From assembly GCA_036362985.1 (NCBI GenBank), contig JAYGXS010000005.1, positions 31,679,516 through 31,743,515 on the forward strand: a DNA stretch of 64,000 bases. Reading direction: 5' to 3'. The notes below the pieces were generated by a model. The model was not told the DNA's origin and ran no database searches. It worked only from the letters and a program-made list of their open reading frames with translations. The position numbers and the translations under genes were made by a program. Of this stretch, positions 23,073-33,989 are shown piece by piece (position 1 is the stretch's first letter; every line of letters starts with the position of its first letter). This DNA comes from Ligula intestinalis. Taxonomy: Eukaryota > Platyhelminthes > Cestoda > Diphyllobothriidea > Diphyllobothriidae.

Positions 23073-23588
23073 TTACCTGAGCCATTGGGTTCGTCTTCGT
23101 TTCCGCCATCTACCTGCATGTTCATGCCTTTCATTTCCTCTAACTGCAGGAGGTAGCAAGTCTCCGGATTGAGGTTCTTGTTTACCAGTAGTTTTCGAGT
23201 GCGCAGTTTCGCTTCTGTTGGGTAATGGTTCGGTGCCGTAGGAAAACAGTATACCGTCCGGCATATTCACGGGGTACAGATGAGCTATGGGGCTGCAGAA
23301 AATATCCCAGGCTTCTGGGACCTTATTCATTCGGAAAGCAAACCACATTCGGTATTTGATTTCCTCAACGTGTGCCCAAACGGACCTACCTGGAATAGGT
23401 CCACTTTGGTGCAGACCCCGTTTAAGTCGACTCCAAAACGCCTCAATGACTTGCGTGTGTTTGCCTGTAATTGGGTCCGCAAACTTCTCAGTGTTGTAAC
23501 CGTGTAATGCGAATAATTCAATGTCTTCAGCTTACTATAGCTGCTCCAGCAGTCCGTCACAATTTCACTGCCATGCTTCACTCTCCGG
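23073..23588 (-). pseudogene. Merlin (ISXO2-type) transposase, C-terminal part
   Basis: Minus-strand reading gives RRVKHGSEIVTDCWSSYSKL, then LNYSHYTV, and later MWFAFRMNKVPEAWDIFCSP. This is the second half of an ISXO2/Merlin DDE transposase: the GS-x-I-x-TD-x-W-x-x-Y motif carries the second catalytic Asp, and the terminal WSFRM-like helix follows. A frame change near 23460 garbles the FADP / HTQ-IE-WS block that should hold the third acidic residue. The N-terminal half of the same protein is at 30400-31172, beyond the family A insertion. Merlin elements are cut-and-paste DNA transposons known from flatworms. Confidence 0.7.
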
Positions 23589-23596
23589 CATTGACA

Positions 23597-24179
23597 AAAA
23601 AAACCCTACAAGGTCACAGTCGATATTTCCCCTCGCTCCTCCTAGGACAATTCTACATCGATATCCCCCATCAATCACGATCTAGGATATTGTGGCTGCA
23701 ACCGTTCGTAAACAAGTTTTTTCTGCCCCGCTGGACTTATTTTTCTTGCAAGGACGATCTTTTGAAGTCGGAATTTAAGAAGATTTTGTTTTCCAACCAA
23801 TTCTTCCGAGACGCAACCTCTTTAAACCGAACACAACCTCTTCAAACCAGCAAATTCACGGCCTAGTAAAAGAAATCGTCAAGATCAGAATATTCTCGAG
23901 ACCTTCAAAAGCTGAATCGTTTCCCAATATCGAATTCACTTTTCCAAATAAATTTAAAGTGCTTATTAAAAATTAGCTACAGTATTTGTTAAGTTCCCTC
24001 TGATTATTTGTCGTAAGTCATAATCTGAAAATCATATCAACTGTTTTTTTTTCTGAACGTAATAAATAATACAGTTTTTTAAGCAATTTTAAGAGATTTT
24101 AACAAGCAGCTGCGGTAAAATCATATAGGCTGAATTTTTATCAATCATCTTACATTTAAAGCAGATTTGTATCAAAATT
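23597..24179 (+). other. Family A copy 1 presumed 5' UTR
   Basis: 583 bp between the Merlin junction and the ORF1 start, with no homology I recognise. It should hold the internal promoter if the copy is full length. Confidence 0.4.
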
Positions 24180-25005
24180 ATGAGAACGAAAATTATAGCT
24201 CATCGTAAGATACCTGCTCCCAGACCCAAACGGTGCTTGACCACGCCTATTAGTCAATGCCTTGATATCAACATGCAGCCCATTGTCAAGGCTAAGCAAT
24301 TTGATTTATCTGCATTACAGAACTGTAATGACTTCATGATGAAGTTTGGTTCTGTTTTTTCAATACTAAGGAATCTGTTTGATGGTAAGTTATCAGATAT
24401 GTCCTCACAAGGTTGTAAAAAGTTAGACTTCCTCGTATATCTTATAACCACGGAAGCTTGTAATAGAAAAAAGCGAAGTTTTAACTTTATACTAAAAAAT
24501 GCCTCCATATTAAGTCACCCTTTGGATATTGCAAAAGATTTTCTATGTTCGGGTGGTTTCAACTACAAAATTGCAGAAGCCAAACGCCTCCAATCGCGTA
24601 GCAAAAACCCACCCATCCTAGTTTAATTGTTTTCACCGATCGAGGTGGACTCAATCTTTGCTCAATGAGGTCGCATTTCCCGATATTTAGAAATGACCAA
24701 AAGTTTCCTCTGTCCATATCTTACACCAATGGAACGAAGAAATACGGCTCTCCAGTCCAATAGACCAATGACTTCTCAGCCTTCTATTCCTAAATCTGTT
24801 TGTTATCCCGATAGGGTAAATGCACTCGCTAATCCTCCCGCATACCTGGCCATACACTCACTAACGTCAGTGCACCCGTTATCCCTGCCTCCCAGATGAC
24901 TTTTCATAGTCGCATAACCGTCAGTACACCCTTCTATCCCTACCTCCCGAATGTCTAGTCATAGGTCCATAAACATCAGTGCACCAGTTAGCTCAGTTAC
25001 TGGCT
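24180..25005 (+). pseudogene. Family A copy 1 ORF1, N-terminal part
   Basis: Starts MRTKIIAHRKIPAPRPKRCL. Then QFDLSALQNCNDFMMKFGSV and RSFNFILKNA, AKDFLCSGGFNYKIAEAKRL and SRSKNPPILV follow. The FNFILKNA / FLxSCGFNxKIAEAKRL / PPILVKLF pattern (beta-alpha-beta-beta) suggests an RRM-like RNA-binding domain. ORF1 proteins of non-LTR elements coat the element RNA. The frame stops after PPILV (V-stop where the other copies have VKLF) and shifts again. The insertion of family B at about 25006 cuts the protein. A 54-bp in-frame minisatellite spans 24865-24985. Confidence 0.75.
24865..24985 (+). repeat. 54-bp in-frame minisatellite in ORF1
   Basis: CGTCAGTGCACCC (24865), CGTCAGTACACCC (24919) and CATCAGTGCACC (24974) recur at 54-55 bp, 18 codons per unit. 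Confidence 0.5.
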
Positions 25006-26040
25006 TTATCCTTAGAAATTTTAAGACTATTAAGGTTAGAACTAGCCTTTATAATATGTGCGTGCGACCTAGTCTTGAATACTGCTCGCCCTTATTCAGT
25101 CTTCTGCACACTAGTGAACGGAAGAAAATAGAATCAGTGCAGCACTTCTTCACTAGAAGAGTTTTCACTACAGAACACCGTAACTTAGCCTACCAACAAA
25201 GGTGCGAACTTATAAAGCTGGATCCCCTATGGCTTCGTCGATTGCAGAAGGGTCTTTTTTACTGTTTAAACTTTTGAATGGTCAAACCTTTAATCCTCTT
25301 AGAACAATAAGGCAGCTTGAGCACTCTCGACGCGCCAGTCATCGAGACGTATTTTTATTTATTCCTATGGCACGTACAGTTAAGTACCGGCAATTCTTTT
25401 CAGTAAATGCCATATCAATCTGGAATAAGCTGCCCAAAAGTATTAAAACCCAGCAAAGCTACCCTATGTTTAAGAAAGCTATAACTAGTTTTCGACATTC
25501 AGGACAACTTTCACGAATTTTGGGTGCTGACTCGTTGGAATCTCTCTTTCACTCTGATGGCGTTCGTGGACTTTGAACATCGCCAGGCTTCATGCTGAAG
25601 ATATTGATGCTGAAGCAGCAGCCCGCAGTCTGCTAACCCTTCAGCCGATAGCGCACAACATTTGCCGAGGACCATTGAAGGAAGACTGAGAACACTGTGT
25701 TCTTTTGCCAACCCTCTCCGTCTGGAACTAATGTTTTTAAACGATATGAAACAGTTCTCCTGCTGATGAGTCAACTCAGCTTACAACTGTACATTTATTC
25801 CGTTTGTATCATACCTTTAAAGGCAGGTTTTGTTCACATGAAACAAACTCCCTATCTCACCCAGTATTGACAAAACAAAATACCTGAAACAAAACCAATA
25901 CTGGCTGCAACATAGGGAGTTTGTTTTAGTTTTTTTTCCGGTCTTCGAGGTGTTGGAAGGCGCCCAGGAGGTGCATTACCAACTCTTTACAATTGCCTGT
26001 AAACTGGCATAATAAACATATTATTACTATTATTATTATC
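25006..26040 (+). mobile_element. Family B 3' fragment nested in family A ORF1
   Basis: Starts in the ORF2 thumb (ILRNFKTIKVRTSLYNMCVR, RPSLEYCSPLFSLL) and runs through RKKIESVQHFFTRRVFTTEH, SIWNKLPKSIKT and DGVRGL (stop 25574-25576) to the 3' UTR and an (ATT)n tail at 26017-26040. Apart from one frame change near 25230 it reads well and is among the less decayed B ends here. A TTATCC string at both junctions is ambiguous because it also belongs to the element. The hairpin is at 25841-25926. Confidence 0.85.
25841..25926 (+). promoter_or_regulatory. Family B 3'-UTR hairpin (best-preserved copy)
   Basis: Outer arms of 15 bp (25841-25855 with 25912-25926) and inner arms of 8 bp (25862-25869 with 25896-25903) are both perfect. 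Confidence 0.8.
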
Positions 26041-26717
26041 CCTCTTGATGTCGGGACCGTCAAGGCCCACCGATCCGTCATCTACTGCGATTAATACTAG
26101 CCTAAATACATTCTCTGTCCAACGATCGATAAATTCCGCCACCTCTAACTCGGCAACAAGTTCATCAAGAATGTCGCCAACACCGTCGAAAGCGTTTAGG
26201 CAGAGCGCTTCACTACCACAACCTAGCTCCTCTTTTGACAATGGGAGTCATATTTTTCCCCCGTATAATGCGTTATCGACCACACAGGGCCCGAACCAAG
26301 AAAAATTTAATTTGCACGGCAATAACCCAAACTGGTAGTTGTAAATGTAATCGGAGTTGCCGTACAGGACATTCACTGATTAAGACCACTAGTCCTTACG
26401 CGAGCGGCTCCAACACTAATTTTATGTCCCCGTTCCCCCCTATCAGAACCTTTACCCAACCTCTACCACCCAAACCTGCTAACTTCTACATGTCTTATCG
26501 CCTCCCCCCATTCCTCCCAAACGCCCCAGAAGCTTATTTTGGTTTACCCTCTCCCCATTTTTCCCTGCCAGAAAGCGAAGCCCCTAGACATCTCAGACCT
26601 TATCAGCCATCCATTGTTGGCTACCCGTATGCTAACAGCTCCATACCCGTCAGTACTTATTCCACAAATAATAACCGCCTACAGTTTGCCTACCCACCCT
26701 CAAATTCTTTTTTATGA
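26041..26717 (+). pseudogene. Family A copy 1 ORF1, proline-rich C-terminal part
   Basis: After the B insertion the family A ORF1 resumes with a Ser/Thr/Pro-rich segment (SGPSRPTDPSS) and, after a +1 frame change near 26240, a Pro-rich tail with FMSPFPPIRTFTQPLPPKP, YRLPPFLPN and NSFL before TGA. The same Pro-rich tail closes ORF1 of the minus-strand copy (40537-41493). The TGA stop at 26715-26717 overlaps the ORF2 ATG at 26714-26716. Confidence 0.7.
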
Positions 26718-27390
26718 ATAATGAGAGCCATAGTCCTGTCACTCGAAACACACCAGATGTCGTAGTGCTTAATGCCAGGTCCGTTATAAATAAAATGTCT
26801 AAACTTCGAGCTATCGCTTTCGAGATGATGCCCGATGTTATATGCATGACAGAATCTTGGAACCATCATATCATTTCTGACTCCTCCCTTATCATAGAAG
26901 AGTATGATTTATATCGTCACGATCGCATTAATAAGCGTGGTGGTGGTTGTCTTCTCTATATTAGAACGTCATTTAGGCACTTTCCGTTTTATCTAAATAG
27001 CACGTCCTTCTCTGGAAATAACTGTTTCACCTCTATTATCCTGTCGCCCCGGGAAAAGGCGATTATCAGATGTGTATATAATCCTCCTAACTCTTCATCT
27101 GAAGAAGATGCAAATTGGTGTGAAATATTCAAGTTTATTTCAGAATACACTTTTGAAGTCAAAATTATTGCTGAAGATTTTAATTTTCCTGAAATCGACT
27201 GGCTTGCGAAATATTGTCCACCTAGATTTCAGCCCTTCCTAGATACCATTAATTTTTCTAACTGGTATCAACTGGTTAGTTCTCCAACAAGACAGAATCA
27301 TATCCTAGATCTGATTTTCACAAATGGTATTGCCCCTCTCTTCGTTGATTTTAAGTAAGACATCTTTCAAAGTGATCACACATTAATTCA
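26714..27390 (+). pseudogene. Family A copy 1 ORF2: APE-type endonuclease
   Basis: VVVLNARSVINKMSKLRAIA, DVICMTESWNHHIISDSSL, KRGGGCLLYIRTSF, IIRCVYNPPNSSS, KIIAEDFNFPEIDW, ILDLIFTNG and SDHTLIHC appear in order. These are the N, E (TESW), R-GGG, Y-x-PP, GDFN, LDLIFT and SDH motifs of an APE-like endonuclease, which nicks the target. GDFN is AEDFN here, so the Gly is lost. A stop after VDFK (27356-27358) breaks the frame 20 codons before the end of the domain. The start at 26714 overlaps the ORF1 stop. Confidence 0.85.
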
Positions 27391-27393
27391 CTG

Positions 27394-28316
27394 TTGCCTC
27401 CCGCTTCCTTCTACGGAAAGGCTAGTGCAAGTCGTACCTACCATGCTTATGACCTCGCAGATATTAGCTCAATCAACAATTTTCTTGATTCATTAGATTG
27501 GCAGAGCCTCTCTTCCATTAACGACACTGCATATCTTTCTGAACTCATGTCGGTCGTTTCTAATAAAATGCTGGAATTCGTGCCCACTAAAATTGCGAAA
27601 CCCTACACACCAGAATCGACCGTTCCTCATTTTCTTTTGCCCAGAATAAAGAAAATGAGGAGGCAGCTGAAAGATAGATCTACTAGATCGCTGTCTGTGC
27701 ATCTTAGGATCGCAGAGATCTTCGAATTAGCGGCAAAAATTCGTCTTGCGCGTGACCAGCACAGGGAATCTGGCGCCCTGAGCGACTCAAACTCTGCAAA
27801 ATCGGTTGCACAACTGTTTCGTCGTAGGTCCTCCGCAAAACGAGGAATTGAAATACTCGCATTGCTTAATGAAAATAAAATATTTGTAATACATGAGTCT
27901 GATACGGCTGAATTATTCAATGCTTTCTTTGCGAAGCATGTTACGACAGAATCCGAACCGGTCCCGTCGTTTCAACCATACTCAGACAATACTCTCCGAA
28001 ACATTGATTTCTCCATAGAATTAATTCGTAAGCAGATAATTTGTCTAAAAAACTCGCACTCTTCGGGAACTGATGATATCCCCAATTCAGTTATCAAAAG
28101 AGTGTCGACATTTCCCAAATTACTTAGTCATATATTTCCAGTCTATCTCTCAAATGGTTACTTTCCTGACACTTGGAAGACATCCATTATTCTTCCAGTC
28201 TTTAAATCAGGATCTCGTTCCGACATAAATAACTACCGCGGTGTTCATAAAACCTCGGTCTTAGCTAAACTTCTGGAGACGATAATTTTTAATCAAATTC
28301 TCGATTTTGCCTAAAA
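27394..28316 (+). pseudogene. Family A copy 1 ORF2: linker and RT N-terminus
   Basis: Contains the YHAYDLADISSINNFLDSLD linker, LSVHLRIAEIFELAAKIRLA, SHSSGTDDIPNSVIKR (fingers) and TSIILPVFKSGSRSDINNYR with KTSVLAKLLETIIF (motifs 1-2). It aligns with 38942-40603 of the minus-strand copy throughout. It ends in a stop at DFA. Confidence 0.85.
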
Positions 28317-28334
28317 AAGAAGCTTTTAAGTGAC

Positions 28335-29592
28335 TTGCAGCATGGTTTTCTACCCGGAAGATCATGCGAGACGTGTCATTTAGCTTTTATTAACCACGTC
28401 ACTTCCCTCCGTAACGAGCGGCAATCCGTGGTTGTTATCTACTTTGACCTGAGCAAAGCCTTCGACGAGGTACCACACAGACGGCTTCTAGTAAAATTGG
28501 AAGCCATTGGCATCCGTCCTCCTCTCCTCGACTTCATCGGTTCCTACTTGTCTAACCGCAGCCAGAAGGTCCTAGCAGGTAAGATTTACTCCACTTCTCA
28601 GCTGATCACGAGTGGCGATTTCCAAGGCACTGTCTTGGGTCCTTTTCTCTTCATTCTATACAAAAACGAAATTTCGACTGTTCTAAACAATTCACACAAT
28701 CTCATATATGCAGACAACCTCAAATGCATCTACTCATTTTCTAAGGACACGGCAAGTATATGCGTTGATAAAATAAATGCGGACCTACTTACACTCTCAC
28801 GTTGGAGTGCTACCTGGCAGATGGAATTCTCTCCATCCAAGTGTAGTTTCATGTGTTTTGGTCCCGCCAAGCTTCCTCGTCCCCTAGTCCTTCAAAATAC
28901 TCCACTTTTAGAACGATCCATATCAAAGTCTTAGGTCTAAGCTACACAAATAAACTAGCATTGTCGCCTCATGTGGATCGAATATCTGCAAAGGCTGCAC
29001 AGATATGTGGTTTTATATCACACAATTTCTTCCTGCTGGAAATAAAGTTAAAACTTTATCGCATGTATGTTCTACCCATCCTAGAATACTGCTGTCCCCT
29101 CTTTGGTCTAATGAATGCTTCGGACCGCAGTAAGATTGAAAATGTACAGAGGGCATTTACTCGCAAAATATTCGCTCTTCCTCGATCCACTCTTTCTTAT
29201 ACGGAGAGATGTCAGTTAGCGAACATGACATTTCTTTGGGTCAGAAGACTCTAAGCGAGCCTCTGTTTCCTCTTTCGCGTTAACTCTACCCTTAACCTTC
29301 CACGAATCAACACTCTCATTCCCGCAGATAGACATTATGCCACTCATAATTCTTGCAGGATAATGGCACTCCCCCTTTTAGCTCCACTTCGAACCATTCT
29401 CACTTCTTTGCCGCCAAATATACCTTCCTCTGGAATAATATTCCCATCGAAATTAGGCTGTCGTCTAACTTAGCAGTTTCTAAAGTCAAATTACGTAAAC
29501 ACTCAACTTCGGAATATATAAAGTCCTAGTTATCCATCTCCTTCCCAAACACACAACTTTTGGACTTTGAAAAGGGACCCCCTGGAATCTGA
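28335..29592 (+). pseudogene. Family A copy 1 ORF2: RT palm, thumb and C-terminus
   Basis: QHGFLPGRSCETCHLAF, VVVIYFDLSKAFDEVPHRRL (motif A), GDFQGTVLGPFLFILYKNEI (motif B), NLIYADNLKCIYSF (motif C) and LGLSYTNKLALSPHVDRI (IKDLG-like). It finishes DFEKGPPGI, stop 29590-29592. Motif C reads YADN instead of YADD, so a catalytic Asp is missing and the polymerase is dead. A frame change at about 28900 and several stops after 29254 add to this. Confidence 0.85.
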
Positions 29593-30397
29593 GGTGGTTA
29601 TGTTTAGATCAAATTTTTTTCCATACATGTCTTTTTCTTCCTCCTTTGAGTGATATTTGCAACGATGTTTCGTCCAATTCTCTGTCCAGTCATCATTGCC
29701 GTTTTCTCCATTCTCCGTTTTACAACCCTGACGATAGGCTTCATGGTCTTTAGTCATGCTCGTGGCGGTTCTGCTATTTTCGCCAGCTCGTCGCTAAACT
29801 CCGCAGTCTACAAGGTCACATCTCCGGCGTTTCGTTGATGATCAGGTGACCTCTGCCGTTCCCTCATCTTCCTGACTCTGTTGTCCGCGATGGCCTCCTC
29901 CGGTCTCATCTCCCTGATGGTTGATCATGAAGCCAGTCGGGTGGTGTAACAATGGTGAATGACAGCCTCTGCTGTTATATGATTTCTCCAATAACAAGAA
30001 GCGTTTCCAACCCTCATTCGTTCTCATCAACAGTCCTGTCTCATTTGCACTACAATCAATCCTCTCAACCAACCCTTTTAATTTTTTTGAAGAATATTTT
30101 TCTCCTACGTTTTGTTTTTTTTAAGCGGGGGTTCGCTGAACTCCGCCCCAGCTTAAATGGTAGGAGTTTTTTTTCACTGCTTCCTCCTTAGTTCACCATG
30201 CGTTGACTACTATTTTAAAACGACGATATGTTGGTGAATATGAATTAACCTACCAAAACTTCTAAACGCTCCCGCTATGTATGTGGTTGTTTCATGGAGA
30301 GCAGCATTTATCAACTTTTTATTTATTTTTCCACAGCACTAAGTTTGCAATGACGAGGCCCTCCGGGCCTAAAATATAAAATTTATTTATTTATTTA
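29593..30397 (+). other. Family A copy 1 3' UTR and (ATTT)n tail
   Basis: About 800 bp with a pyrimidine-rich middle (30085-30190), the AGGCCC/GGGCCT hairpin at 30356-30370 and a TTTATTTATTTATTTA tail. It shares little with the 3' UTR of the minus-strand copy (36958-37668). Confidence 0.6.
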
Positions 30398-30399
30398 CA

Positions 30400-31172
30400 T
30401 GACACTGCAGAGGGACGGCGCAGAGCGGCTACTTAGTTGTTCGCTCACTACCCTTCTCTTGACAGTGTCGTACATACCGATTACCCACAATTTCCGCACT
30501 TTTCACACTCGGTTTTAATTACGGCGGGTGGTCATCGACTCGTCCACCTGCACTTGAATGCCCGGTCCACCAAGCGATGAAGCTACCCTGTTCAGGGTGT
30601 TCGATCAGATGTTCCTATAAATTGCAAACCAGTTTATGGCCAGTTTTTGGGATACTCCACAGACACGTTTCGCTTCCTGTACCTTTCTGCCGGCAACAAA
30701 CGCCAGGCACAAATTTGCTATCTTATGCAACGTTAACCGGCTTCCATAAAATACAGAATTCGTCCGCACAGATTGTTTGCTGAGGCACAGAGCGCACTTG
30801 AAGATTTGTCCGTCTCCGGTTTGCGCATACTTCTGCAGGGACACTCGTCCACCGCAAGAGCATAGTAAGTCCGTTGCTGGAGACTTTTGGTGCGGAGGTA
30901 GGGTACCAGTTCGTCCAAATTGATGGTTTGCAGAAGCCTATTGTCTGGTGTCGGTTGGTCCAATCGTAGGGACCTCGGTGACCTGTGGTCGGAATTAAAG
31001 TATAAAACGCGTGCACTTTTAGACTCATCCTTAAATTCTCCGTCTCTCGTAGACCAAGCTTACTAACCGAGGTGAACCTTAACCCTCTGAAAGGGTCATC
31101 CTCTTGCCCCTCCTTTCTTTGGCCACACAATTTCGCCCCCCTCCTGTTCGGTTTCCTTCTGTTCCTGAACAC
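30400..31172 (-). pseudogene. Merlin (ISXO2-type) transposase, N-terminal and first catalytic part
   Basis: Overlapping minus-strand frames give NLDELVPYLRTKSLQQRTYY, then GDGQIFKCALCLSKQSVRTN (zinc-ribbon-like CxxC), FYGSRLTLHKIANLCLAFVA, LAINWFAIYRN, then GGPGIQVQVDESMTTRRN and KLWVIGMYDTVKRR. VQVDES is the first catalytic Asp of the DDE triad in ISXO2/Merlin transposases, followed by the usual basic and WV-x-G strand. Frameshifts near 30760 and stops at 30605 and 30525 disable it. It breaks off at CSV (30400), where family A starts, and continues at 23588. Confidence 0.75.
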
Positions 31173-32859
31173 TGACGTCTTTCGGCTTACCTCCTTTGTC
31201 GGTTAACTAGCAGGTAAGGCTGCGCCTGCTGTGGGCTGTTGGGTGCAGTATTGGACGGGAATTCTGTCTAAAAATTGGCTTCCGCAGTTTGCGTTCTTCC
31301 AAAGCTGTATGATAAGGTAAAAAGCTCAACATATTTGCTTCGGTTGCGTACTCAGTATCCTTCTGCTAAGACCTACAAATATACTGGCAGACCACTTGCG
31401 CACTTAACACGCTTAACGCAACCCTAGTTGGGATAATAATAATAAGTTGATCATACCTGATAGTTTCAGGTATGTCTGTCTGACTGCCGACCGTGGCGAA
31501 ATCGGCTTCTTCGGATCGCATCCACGCGTTTCAGCTAGATAAGACATAAAACCTGCTCAATGATATTAATTTGCGCACCCGTTAGTGCTCCTTACCGCAA
31601 ACCATGCCATCAATTTTATCAGCAATTTGAAAGAACAATTTCATCAAATTAAGTCTACTAATTGTGGTTATTAACATGCAATTCGTTAAGGAGAAACAGT
31701 ACTTGCCTGGTAATTCACCCATATGTCTGTCTGGCTTCCTACTGTAACACCCCAAGAGACTGAATGATTTTTTAGCACACCAAGGTTGGCACTTTTGGCG
31801 CGAACCCAGGATGGAGCTGATGTGATCGACTGTCTGCGAAGATGCCGGTGACCGTCCCCCTTCACAACCGCTGACTCCCCACTTCACAACTCGTCACTGC
31901 CGTACTCGTATCGTTTCCCCTAGCACTATGTCAGCACTTCCTCGTCCCTCCCCTGCAGTTGCCCCCGGCGCTGTGCTCCCCACTGGTGATTGAACGGACA
32001 TGAGAGAACACCCCCCACTCCAGATGGGATATTTATACGTGAAAAGCATTTCCTTACTGTACATTAGATATCATCCGTGTACGTATACATTTATATCGAG
32101 TAGAGTAGATTCTGTTCATTCCTTCGATATTTTATCATAAACTTTCCATTTGTATGCTTGGTCTGGCGTTTATCTACTCTGTTTACCGCTCCCAATTACC
32201 GAAACATCTTCAGGTCTCTTATTTTCCATGTGTGTGCCAACCTTGACATCCTCGGCTCGTTACACTACTTTGCGCATGTTTTGGCTAGCCAAAAGTGATA
32301 TTTCGGCTGCTGGTATTTCATTCTTCACCAGCGCAGTGGCTCGGGTTTGCGTGGCCTTGAGACCAGATATTAAATTCCTTGATTATTTTCCCTCCAATAG
32401 GATTTCGTGGCTTAATTTTCTTGGTTACAACGCTGCATTTTTTCCTTTTTTCACTAAAAAAACACCAATCGCTAAGCAGATTTTAGTTCACTTACACAAT
32501 TTTTAGCGTTTGTGCGTTATTTTCTTCGTTTTTAGAATTATTGCGCTCTCTTTCCTACCCTGATATGCCCCACCCATACTATCCCCTATTATTACTCACC
32601 CGTCTTGGAGTTGGGTGCGCTTCGTGCGTACTCACACGACCCCATGACACAATCCTACCGAAAATATTACCCTTGATGATTCTACAAAACTGTCAGCAGA
32701 GCCAGGAATCTAACTGCAGTCGCCTCGGGCGGAAGTCGATGGAGCTATCGAAGCATATATCAGTAAGAATCAAATTCGATTATCAACCATTAAAGAGCGG
32801 TCTCGAAGTTTATTGTAGAGTCCTCTCAGCAGACGGACGAAAAGTCTCAGAAGTTTAAG
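31173..32859. other. Anonymous sequence
   Basis: Short open frames (31582-31887 minus, 32150-32506 plus) have no recognised domain. A Merlin terminal inverted repeat is expected between 31173 and about 31500 but I could not find one. Confidence 0.4.
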
Positions 32860-33880
32860 GGGTGCAACGTATAAAGATGAGGCTTGCACCTCATGTCTAT
32901 TGCTTCTGCACAAATTTGCAAACCACGATATAGAGCTCCATTATCTGAAAATGGAGATAAAGGAATTCAAGAAATCGCTATGCTTCCTCCTGAAATTGGA
33001 CAACAAAACACTACCTGAATCTGAGAGTAGCCAGCAGTGGAGAGTAATTGCAGAATCCCGGGGTGGAGCATCTACTGAGGGAAGTGCACAGACACCGCCT
33101 ACTCGGGCCGCGAAATTTGCAGCGTCCACCTCAAATCCTTTCGATACTGCGCGAAACAGCACACCCACCAAACAACACGCTCAAATCAGAGAAGGAGATT
33201 GCACAACTCCACTTTCTAGTGAAGTCGGTTCGGGCACAGTAAACCAGCAAAAACAAGAAAGTGGTTATGCTAAAGCTACATACAAATCACTGAAAAAACT
33301 ACAAATGTAGAAGGGTGATAGCACGAAGCCAGCTCTTAACAGTGTCATCCCAGCTTCCAAATGAAGCCTATCTCTGATGATGGTAAGGAAAACACAAAGT
33401 TACAAGAAATTGCTATCAATACCTCGGGGTCTTCCGATGGCACTAGGGTTGGGCACATATCTAAGGTTCCCCTTGCCCGTCTTAACTGCATAGCTGTTCA
33501 AGGCCTACGTGAGTCAAACGGAAATACTCCGAAGGAAAGGACGGATGCGGACGTCGGACAGTTTCAGGACCAGCTTAAAGACATTTTCAAACAGCGAGAG
33601 ACAGTAGGGGTTTGTGGAGCTTTCAGGATAGGTAGACAGATAACTGAACAGTCAGAAACTGTCTGACTTCGACCTATCAAGATAGTCTTGGATAACAAAG
33701 ATAAGGAGATCTTGGTTCTGTCCCGGAAAGCAGCCCTCCGCCACTCAAATAAGACGGTGTTTTTTTAGCCGGACAAATCTCCAGCGGGACTTCTGAAACG
33801 ACGGGAATTTGTGGCGAAACTACGGAAGAGAGAGAGCTGGAGAAAGCAATCAAGCTATCTTTAGGGACCAAATAATGCAG
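32860..33880 (+). pseudogene. C-like retrotransposon ORF1
   Basis: Starts with a Cys-containing segment (ACTSCLLLLHKFANHDIE), a short charged helix (LKMEIKEFKKSLC) and a low-complexity Ser/Thr/Pro linker. The conserved block follows: LARLNCIAVQGLRESNGNTP, GVCGAFRIGRQ, RPIKIVLDNKDKEILVLSRK and LRHSNKTVFF. The same block occurs in family C ORF1 (45086-46291) and family B ORF1 (53163-53687), so these three families share an ORF1 ancestor. Stops at 33308 and 33664 break it. Confidence 0.65.
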
Positions 33881-33989
33881 AAAACTACCAAAGTGCTCTA
33901 GAAGCAGTCAATCCTGATGACGGCTGCGGTCCATTTGTACTGGCAAACTTGCGCCAAAACGCATTGGACACTGCGAATTCTTGCCGGAT

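Larger units (their letters stand above)
23597..30397 (+). mobile_element. Family A non-LTR retrotransposon, copy 1 (full span, interrupted by family B)
   Basis: Flanked by CATTGACA at 23589-23596 and CATGACA at 30398-30404, an imperfect 7-8 bp target-site duplication within the Merlin transposase. Order: 5' UTR, ORF1, ORF2 with APE endonuclease and RT, 3' UTR and an (ATTT)n tail (30380-30397). A 6-bp GC hairpin, AGGCCC-TCC-GGGCCT (30356-30370), sits just before the tail. Without the 1.03 kb B insert the element is about 5.8 kb, plausible for full length. Confidence 0.75.

Noticed and set aside
25000..26045. TTATCC at both ends of the nested family B fragment as a target-site duplication
   Set aside because: The left TTATCC overlaps bases that belong to family B itself, so the duplication cannot be claimed.
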